Program-made: the position numbers and the translations under genes
The notes under the pieces: model-generated
Databases searched by the model: none
What the model was told of the DNA's origin: nothing
The model's input: the letters and a program-made list of their open reading frames with translations, nothing else
In this document: piece after piece, positions 56,524-64,000 of the stretch
How positions within the stretch are numbered: the stretch's first letter is position 1
Layout of the letters: each line of letters opens with the position of its first letter
Source of the DNA: Siphonodentalium dalli
Lineage: Eukaryota; Mollusca; Scaphopoda; Gadilida; Siphonodentaliidae
Assembly: GCA_032622095.1 (NCBI GenBank)
Contig: CP136061.1
Coordinates: forward strand, 91,675,845-91,739,844
DNA: 64,000 bases
Reading direction: 5' to 3'

Positions 56524-57282
56524 TAAGCTGACCTTCCATGATGACGAAATTGATATAAGCTTTTGGAAGACATTGACATTGAAGACACCATTCGTTCAAT
56601 TTGTATTCTATCTTCATGACTGTTTTTATGTACGTTACGAGTGCCAGTCACACACATATCTGATCCACACCAACAGGATAACAACATATTTTGTCTGTCA
56701 CTTTGGTCTTACGTTGCTCTTGTTGGGCAATCAGGGGAGCAATCGGGTATTGTTCGAAGTCTCAGCTCTTGGAGAGTCAATAATATTTTAATCTCCCTAA
56801 GTCTAAATAGAAAGTCATCACAAGTTATTGTCCTAATTCATATTAGCACGATCTTCACGGTCCTGCACTTATAACAATTAGATCGGGTGGATTGCTGCAA
56901 CTCATGATTCATTGCAGAACATTCCTCCAGTATTTGGGATAGTTGTTCACCTTATCATATTGGCAACACGTAGGCCTCATATCACCAGTCTAACACCTAA
57001 CCCTGTTGTATTACGGTCTGAGAACTATGTATTAGTCTGAGTATGTGACAGCAATCAACACAATGTTTCAGTGCCTTGACACTTATTTTTCCTATTAGCT
57101 TTGTCAGGGAACACTGCATCGTAGTGCAGCCAGATGATTTCGATCCACATAATACTATTAATTTTGGAGAGACTAGCAGAAGCAACAACAAAATTATACA
57201 TGTAAAACGGTGCACGCATAAATTATATAATACCAATGTGTAGCTATATACACTGTTTACAGCCATGTTTGTGTTTTTTTCA
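56524..57282. other. GST intron, no feature
   Basis: No motif recognised. Confidence 0.35.
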
Positions 57283-57810
57283 TTTAAAGGCACGGGCGGC
57301 GTTCGTTGCAGAAATATTCATATTTGATCAAAATCGCCATCAACGGAAGGAATATTAAAATATGTATAGTTTTGTTCATATGCCAAACATAATCAGCGCG
57401 TAAATAGCATATTGTCGTCAAGACGTACGGTGGTGTACTTAATCAGAAATCTTCTCGTGTTACAGAAGTTTTGCTTCTGTTTCCATAACACAGCGCAATT
57501 ATATTGGTTAATCACACAGAAATGATATAAACGCTCTTTATTATTTCCATATCAGGAAAACTGTAACAAATAACACTCTTTATGTTTACCATATCCGGAT
57601 CTGAACAAAAGCCAGGTTATGTAACGTGTTTTGCTTTTGTTTACATAACAAAGGGAAACATTTGACAATAACATACTGTTTATGCCATATTTCTGATTGG
57701 TATAAGAACAATGTCTGTCTATATTTTACTATTCTTTCTGTTTATGACGGTTTTTTACGTAGCTGAATATTTTAAGAGCATACCCACCGCCAACGCCGCC
57801 CGTATCTTTA
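57283..57810 (+). mobile_element. MITE family M, copy D, in GST intron
   Basis: Full length: TTTAAAGGCACGGGCGGCGT at the left, GCCGCCCGTATCTTTA at the right, 185 bp before the GST second exon. About 90% alike to copy A by eye. Confidence 0.88.
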
Positions 57811-57995
57811 CTGTGTGTGTGTTGTGGAAAAAGTATCATATAAGTTGCCCGCCCTTTATCTCCATTCCATTTTCCGACTGTATGTATTTGTATACATACC
57901 ACTAATTATGGCAAATAAGTACGTTCAAACTATATGCTGAGCACATGCGTATATTTCGACCACTCCATTATCATTTGCATCCTTCTTATCCACAG

Positions 57996-58088
57996 CGACG
58001 CCCTTCGGAAAACTGCCGGTGTTTGAAGTCGACGGAAAGCCATATTGTCAAAGCTTGCCCATATGCCGACATCTTGCAAAGAAATACG
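57996..58088 (+). CDS. Sigma-class GST second exon
   Basis: Acceptor TTATCCACAG, donor G|GTAAGG. It encodes [18 protein letters not shown] with the cis-Pro (LPV) and the Gln-Ser pair that hold glutathione, then ICRHLAKKY. It completes the Thr codon begun by the first exon and leaves a single G, which is completed by GT of the exon type seen at 15,831. The expected third exon is not found downstream in this window, so the gene continues past 64 kb or is truncated. Confidence 0.93.
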
Positions 58089-58892
58089 GTAAGGTCATAT
58101 ATAGAGAGTAGTATCTCCCCGAGTGAAATGCGGAGGATTATTTATACGAGGTGCTAGCCCAGAGAAAATAAGCGTCCATTTCACGAGAGGAGAACACAGT
58201 TATGCTACTCAGTTAGGTACTGTATTTATCACATTTTATAGAACAGTTTGTTACGACCCAGACTATAATGCAACATATGATTAGATCCAACTCGTTATTT
58301 AAGCTACATCACCAGTCTGTTCTGTTAAAATAACGCGCAATGATACGAGTGGCGCAACAGACATAAAGATATGACATCATGACGTAGTGCTGAGAGTAGG
58401 ATAACATATTGAGAGCGGAATAAAACGTTCGGTCGGCTGGGAGTGGGATGCGATTTATAGCTTGACGAAACAGTTGATGAAAATATAATAAAATATATTA
58501 TTTCATGATCATACCCTTATTCCATTCAATAAATCCATTCTATAAATTGTGATATTAAACGTTCGTTTAATAACAGGAAATAGTGCCAGGTGACCTTCCG
58601 GTTTATCGTCTGTTTTCATTTCCTCTCAAAATAATATGGCTTCCAATATTTTTCCAACAAACTATAATAAACGAAGAGTTTGAAAAGTTATGTCATTAAA
58701 TTTACGCCATTAAATACACCAACGAGTCTTTATTTATCTGGGACTATTTCTTTACACGGGCGAACAACGAATAGTTACGTGAAACGTTATCGCACGCCTT
58801 ATACACGTAGAAGCCGATGTTAGTTTCGCGTCCCATTTGTTGATTTAAGTATGTTTTGTCGAGGTTTTTGATTATATAATAAATATAATTTA
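58089..58892. other. Downstream intron, no feature
   Basis: No GST third exon (LAGKSD-like) or other motif found. Confidence 0.4.
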
Positions 58893-59026
58893 CAACTCGT
58901 CCCCAGTTTATAGCGGAATTTACAAAACTCATCCATTAAATTAGGTCTGGACCTCGCCAAAGGCTTGGTCCAGACCTAATTTACTGGACTAGTTTTGTAA
59001 ATTCCGCTATAAACTGGGGACGAGTT
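58893..59026. repeat. 134 bp near-perfect foldback
   Basis: AACTCGTCCCCAGTTTATAG through ATTAGGTCTGGACC pairs with GGTCCAGACCTAAT through CTATAAACTGGGGACGAGTT, around a ~13 base loop near 58,963. Arms are about 60 bp with one short bulge. Confidence 0.9.
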
Positions 59027-59339
59027 TTAGATCCTCTATTTATTTGACTCTAATCAAAATTCCCGAATTTTAGGGATTTGTTTATTTTGAAGTAATAACA
59101 AGAACTTTACCAATATGCCAAGTGTGATTAACATTGAAAATGGACATCGCTCTGGAATAAAACATGTTAGTCGACCTATACCTGCCAACTTTCACTGTCT
59201 GAGTACGAACCGACAAGAATGCAAATGAATGCAATTAACAGAACGCTCGTCATCATCAGGCAAATGTACCAAATGAAATGTTGCATTATTACGCGCGCCG
59301 CGTGAATACGTTCCTAGATAGTTTAGATAGCTGTGGCGC

Positions 59340-59510
59340 TGACATTAACATGGGTGTTTTATTTATAGAATGGGAAATTTTGGGATGATTAAAAGTGTAG
59401 TTGGGAATTTCAATTTCGTTTATTGTCCTTTACATTATTATGTCAATAATGTTGATTGTTGGTTTGCGACAAGCTATGTCAATTACAAATAAAAGAAATG
59501 AAAAAAATAA
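59340..59510. repeat. Left member of a 3.3 kb-spaced inverted pair
   Basis: GTGTTTTATTTATAGAATG, CAATTTCGTTTATTG, TTATGTCAATAATGTTGATT and CAATTACAAATAAAAGAAAT are repeated, inverted, at 62,648-62,860. Confidence 0.82.
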
Positions 59511-60437
59511 TTTGTAAGTTTTATATTTCAACTTTAATAGACATTTTTCGTTCTGCAGCCCACTGGGGATTGTGGTCGGAGGCGGCGGAGTCGGCCGCCG
59601 GTTTGTTAAGTAGGTGATGGTTGTTATTGTTATTTTAACGGAATTCTGAGTTGGTCATTCGCGTAACCAATATATTTTATATTCTATAATTACAATCATG
59701 GGTATATAATATATTATCTTGAGCGCGTTACCATTTCTGACTATGGTTTTCTTGTTACATTATATTTTAGTTTATTCGATAGTCAGCGGGTGTCTTGTGT
59801 TGACTCCCCGTCTCGACATAGATGTATTCACAATGTTAATTTAATGTTACCCACTCCACATTCGTTAATTGTCTGTGGTTACGTCGCGTGATCGGAAAAT
59901 ACTGGAAGTCAAATAATATGTGAGGGTGTGTTTACATTGGTGTAGATCTGTGTAGAGTTATACAGGCATAATATCGTAAACGGGTATATGCAGAAATACA
60001 CACGGAAAGAAAACGGTATTCGTTCGTGTGAGCAATCGCAGTACCCCTTTAACACACCTTGCACGAAGAAGTTTAGACATTATATACTACACACTAATTA
60101 CGCATATGAAACAGATGGCTTACACAATTACAGCTCTGTGTGTTTAATTATAAGTGTATATTCTGACCATCGGCATATTCATGTTTTATGGCATACACAT
60201 ACATACAAGAATATTATGGTAACTATCGATACAACAGTATGGCAAATAGCAATATCGTCATGGAAATTTAATGAAGGGATAAAGATGAAGATGTATGGTT
60301 CTTCGTTAAGTGATGTATAGTATTCCATATAAATTTGCTCATACGACTACAATAGAACTTAAATATTATTTCATGTAGATCATAGCTATATATTTGATCA
60401 AATTGAATGTGTCGTTTTAACGAAACACAAGCAAAGT
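59511..60437. other. No gene recognised
   Basis: Contains a GC-rich patch (GGCGGCGGAGTCGGCCGCCGG at about 59,580, an imperfect inverted pair). A 110-codon frame at 59,988 has no family features. Confidence 0.4.
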
Positions 60438-62060
60438 AGATAGATAGATTTATTCAGCAAAAGACGCCCCATTATAGGGACAGGTTGCCATGTATAATAA
60501 TATTAACAGTGTATCATGTGACATCATACAATATATTGACATTACATGCATTGAATAATAGTGATAATATATATATATATATATATATATAAATTCATTA
60601 ATTGCGTATATTTTTATCTGTAGAGTGAGTTATCATACATGATTCAACACACGTAATTTGTCTAGTTTAGCTGTGATCTGGCCTCGAATAACCGCTTGAC
60701 TACGTTGCAGATTTGGGAGCATATCTGAGCTGTGTCATTGGCTAATATATGTGTGAGTTGGTCCAATCTACTCATCAATCGAACATTGATAAGATTGTCA
60801 CCCATAATTTTAATGAGCTCATTCCGTATAGGAAGAAATGTTGGACAATCAATTAGGAAATGCCTCTCATCGTCGATGGCTTCGTCATTACACATACCAC
60901 ATAATCTTCTGGCTAAAGGAATCGGTGGATGGGCGTGACGACCCTTTTCAATGGCAAGAGAATGATTACTTATTATTAGACGTGTAAATGCTGAGCGGTC
61001 AGCTAGCGACGCTGTATTTAAGAGATAGGGTTCTAGGACAATATCTCTTTTAAAAAGTCGATATGTTCTTAATCTATTTTTACCAGTTTTTGAAACACCA
61101 TCGCGCATACTTATTCTGAAATTTTCAGTGTGATTTTCTCTTAAGCTGGCATTTAAATGACTTAGAAGCTTGTTAATTAGAGGCTTGTTGTTCGTAATGA
61201 CGGAGTGTATAGTCAAGCCAAATGAATCCCGACTTTTGAATATCGAATTTCCAGCTACCCCGCTGCGCTGTTCGCGCATTGCATCATTTAATATCCCACT
61301 GGTGCAACCAGATGATATTTTATCCGCATATGAAGCCATTCTACACAAAGCGTCAATATATAACGGGTAGCTCCCTAATTCGGCTCTGACTGCATTGTTT
61401 GAAGCGTATTTACCGACTACAAGTATTTGTTTGCAATGTGTGATATGAAGTTTCTCACACGGATAACGTTCGTGATTGTTGATTGTTAATTCACTTGCCC
61501 ATAATTAACTGCCATATAGAAGTATAGGCTTGATTAACTTATCAAACAGTTTAAGGGAAGTTTTTAGAGGGAGGGGCGCTTTATTTGCATACGCACGAGA
61601 TATTGAATAAAGAGCTTTCGTCCTTTGCCACTCAAATTATTTACGGCCTGCGTGAATTTTCCTGTGCTGGAAAACGTCATTCCGAGATAGGTATATTCGT
61701 CAACCAGATCCAAGGGATTATCTTCGGAAAAAAAACTGTGGGTGAACTTTTGACTTTATCGATCTGAAAAAAAGCATTTCGTCTTCTCCGTGTTTATCGA
61801 CAGGGCATTTTATCGCCTGAAGGACTGGAGTTTGTCTAAACATCGCTGAAGTCCTTCTAGACTCTCAGAGACCAACACTAAGTCATCTGCGAAGAGCAAA
61901 TGATTGAGAGCGCTAGATCCAATACGTAACGGTTCACATTTGCCATCGAAAATGTCCTTAATGTCATCAATGAATATTTTAAATAGTAAGGGCGATAATA
62001 AAATCCTTGGCGTACTCCAATTGTGAAGAGATGTGAAGGACTGATACCGTTGCTTGTATT
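60438..62060 (-). pseudogene. 5'-truncated non-LTR retrotransposon, RT to 3' tail
   Basis: Minus strand from ~62,060: LLFKIFIDDIKD, then LLFADDLVLVSES (RT motif C, ~61,895), a thumb region with LIKPILLYGS, and a 228-codon open frame (60,662-61,348) ending in a zinc-knuckle-like CGMC-x10-H-x4-C. Stops and frameshifts lie between 61,350 and 61,800. After the ORF the element ends in TTTATTCAGC-type sequence and a (TCTA)n tail (60,438-60,450), as expected for a LINE with a microsatellite 3' end. Endonuclease and RT fingers are missing. Confidence 0.82.
60567..60592. repeat. (TA)n microsatellite in the LINE 3' region
   Basis: About 13 TA units. Confidence 0.9.
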
Positions 62061-62647
62061 TGTGCTATAAAGACTTGACTTGTATAGTGATTTTAATATG
62101 TACCGATATTGATATAGTATAATACATCATTGGCCATGCTATTCTGTTGGATATACATGTATTTAACCTTAGTATATATTAGTATAGTCATTCCCATTAT
62201 ATCATGTTCATGTCATTTTGTTGGGATATATACATCGACATTAGTATGTACTATATGCTCCTTGTCCACGCGTGCATCAAATGCATGAATGCTATATCAA
62301 TATCGTTAACTACGAATGCATATTATACCAAGTTCATGTGATTTGATTATGATATATATCGATATTATTGTTTACTATATGCTACTTATTATTGTGTGAG
62401 TTAACTGCATGAATGTTGTGTCCACATCGTTAGCGACGAATGTACAGTTATCTTATCGATCTCCCCAATATCAATGTTTGCACCTAAAAACGCAATGACA
62501 GCTAATTGCCACACGACACCAAGAATGAGATAACATAAACTCATAACCTGACTGATATTTTAACAGGACAAGAAAACCATAGTCATAAATGGTAACGACC
62601 TCAAAATCATCTATTATATACCCATGTTTGTAATTATAGAACCATTT
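62061..62647. repeat. Degenerate ~120 bp duplications
   Basis: TTAGTATGTACTATATGCTC/ TGTTTACTATATGCTACTT, GCATGAATG and TCGTTARCKACGAATG recur at about 62,235-62,320 and 62,355-62,450. No gene seen. Confidence 0.55.
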
Positions 62648-62860
62648 TCATTTCTGTTATTTGTAATTGGCATAGCTTATCAGAAACCAAAATCAACATT
62701 ATTGACATAATTTAAACGCCAATAAACGAAATTGATATTCTCAACTATACCGTTTACCGGGCTCGGCCTCGGGGTCGCACTACAGCTCGGCCTCGGCGTG
62801 GCACTACAACTTTTAATGTGTCCCATTAATTAACATTCTATAAATAGAACCCCCAGCGCT
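62648..62860. repeat. Right member of the inverted pair
   Basis: Reverse complement of the 59,340-59,510 block, with an additional duplicated GCTCGGCCTCGGSGTSGCAC at 62,760-62,805. Confidence 0.82.
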
Positions 62861-63032
62861 ATGGCAGCGCCCAGGCGAAACAAGAATGTGTACATTAGTA
62901 TACACGCACGCGCGTAATAACCATTAGGATGGCACATATGAGTTACTAGCTACCATCTGGTTTTATCTACCAGAAAATAATGAGATCGTGTCAGTCAGCT
63001 CATTAGTATGTTCTGTTGGTCGGTTAGGCCCG

Positions 63033-63250
63033 TTCCAAACGACGGATTTTTGTCGACTCGAATCTAATACCAGACCCACAATTGTATTAAATGCGTCAAA
63101 AATGCGACGTTTGAAACAATTAGATCCGTGTCAGACGCATCACAGACGAATCTCCGTCCAATTCAGACGAATCTTCGTCGGTGATGCGTCTGAAATCCGT
63201 CTTGGTTTCAAACGACGGATTTTTGACGACTCGAATCTAATACATGTGAC
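63033..63250. repeat. Small element of direct and inverted repeats
   Basis: AACGACGGATTTTTG and CGACTCGAATCTAATAC occur in the same orientation at both ends (~63,037 and ~63,212). Between them GACGCATCACAGACGAATC pairs with GACGAATCTTCGTCGGTGATGCGTC. Confidence 0.75.
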
Positions 63251-63502
63251 GAGAAGAGCCGAAAGTTGCCGAAGAACGAATGCAAATAATATGATAATGA
63301 TATGATAATGGTATAATAATGAGGGGGCTCCCCTTATCTGAGGAAATACCCACATGACGTCATTTGTCGCACGCTCTCTTTGTCATAAAGAAAGATATAT
63401 CTATAAGCATTGCTTAGGTAACATTGTGCAAATTGTTTTTATTTTGGTAGTTTGATTCCTCAACGAACATGGCATGTCACTGACTCACATCTTATAGTGG
63501 AT

Positions 63503-64000
63503 ATAGTATCAATGTTTTAGAATAATCCATATATACCGATATAATGGGTAGGGGTTGTAGCAACTGATTTATAATAATTCATATATACCGATATTCCTTA
63601 TTGTAAGGAATAGGGGTGGTAGTCTCTGATGTATAATAATTAATATTTAGCGGTATTACTTATTATAAGGGGCAGAGGTGGTACTACTGATTTATAATAA
63701 TTCATATATACCGATATTACTTATTATGAGGGGTAAAGGGGTAGTAACCTCTTATTTATAATAATTCATATATTCAGGTATTACTTGTTATAATGGGCAG
63801 AGTGGTAGCCTATGATTTATAATAATTTATAAATACCGGTATTCCTTATTATAAGGGGTAGGGGTGGTAGCCTCAGATTTATAATAATTCATATAAACCG
63901 GTATTACTTATTATGAGGGGTAGGGATGGTAGCCTATGATTTATAATAATTCATAGATACCGGTATTCCTTATTATAAAGGATATATAGGTGGTAGCCTA
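63503..64000 (+). repeat. ~62 bp tandem repeat, 8 copies to the window edge
   Basis: GATTTATAATAATTCATATA then ACCGGTATTACTTATTATAA, GGGGTAGGGGTGGTAGCCT, with period 61-63 bp. It continues beyond the last base. Confidence 0.95.

Overview
This window is nuclear DNA of a repeat-rich, AT-rich eukaryote. The only host genes I can recognise are parts of intron-containing sigma-class glutathione S-transferase (GST) genes. Those genes, a Penelope-like element with a GIY-YIG endonuclease, Gypsy and CR1/L2-like retroelements and many short inverted-repeat transposons suggest a marine invertebrate, probably a lophotrochozoan such as a mollusc. The species is an inference.

Layout. 1-3.0 kb: a ~607 bp tandem repeat packed with AGGTCA-type half-sites, framed by two direct copies of a ~0.4 kb flank. 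3.0-5.4 kb: a long, 5'-truncated Penelope-like ORF. 5.6-13.5 kb: several tandem repeat families (~290, ~346 and ~165 bp), partly framed by inverted copies, then a TA microsatellite. 15.8-21.2 kb: the last four exons of a sigma GST gene on the + strand, with foldback and MITE-type elements in its introns.

23,129-32,145: the highlight. This is a 9,017 bp element that is one end-to-end inverted repeat. It is bracketed by a perfect 6 bp target duplication (TGTATC) and its ends read 5'-AG...CT-3'. Each arm carries the same gene, a C2H2 finger fused to a P-loop ATPase resembling the A32/FtsK-HerA packaging ATPases of Maverick/Polinton elements and adintoviruses. The right-arm copy is open (567 aa). 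The left-arm copy is broken by a 7 bp deletion. The arms meet in CGG/CCG triplet repeats. No polymerase, integrase, protease or capsid gene is visible, so it looks like a non-autonomous, palindromic Maverick derivative.

32.2-49 kb: diffuse repeats, a hAT element with a perfect 8 bp target duplication, a 26-copy array of a 19-mer, a decayed CR1/L2-like LINE abutting a decayed Ty3/Gypsy pol, and several minisatellites. 49.2-58.1 kb: two near-identical first exons and one second exon of another sigma GST gene, with phases that match the exon set at 15.8-21.2 kb. This is best read as a tandem GST cluster of which the window holds the 3' half of one gene and the 5' half of the next. 54.9-64 kb: a decayed gag fragment, nested foldback elements, another LINE fragment framed by an inverted repeat pair, and a ~62 bp tandem array running off the end. 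I saw no rRNA, no intact tRNA and no CRISPR array.
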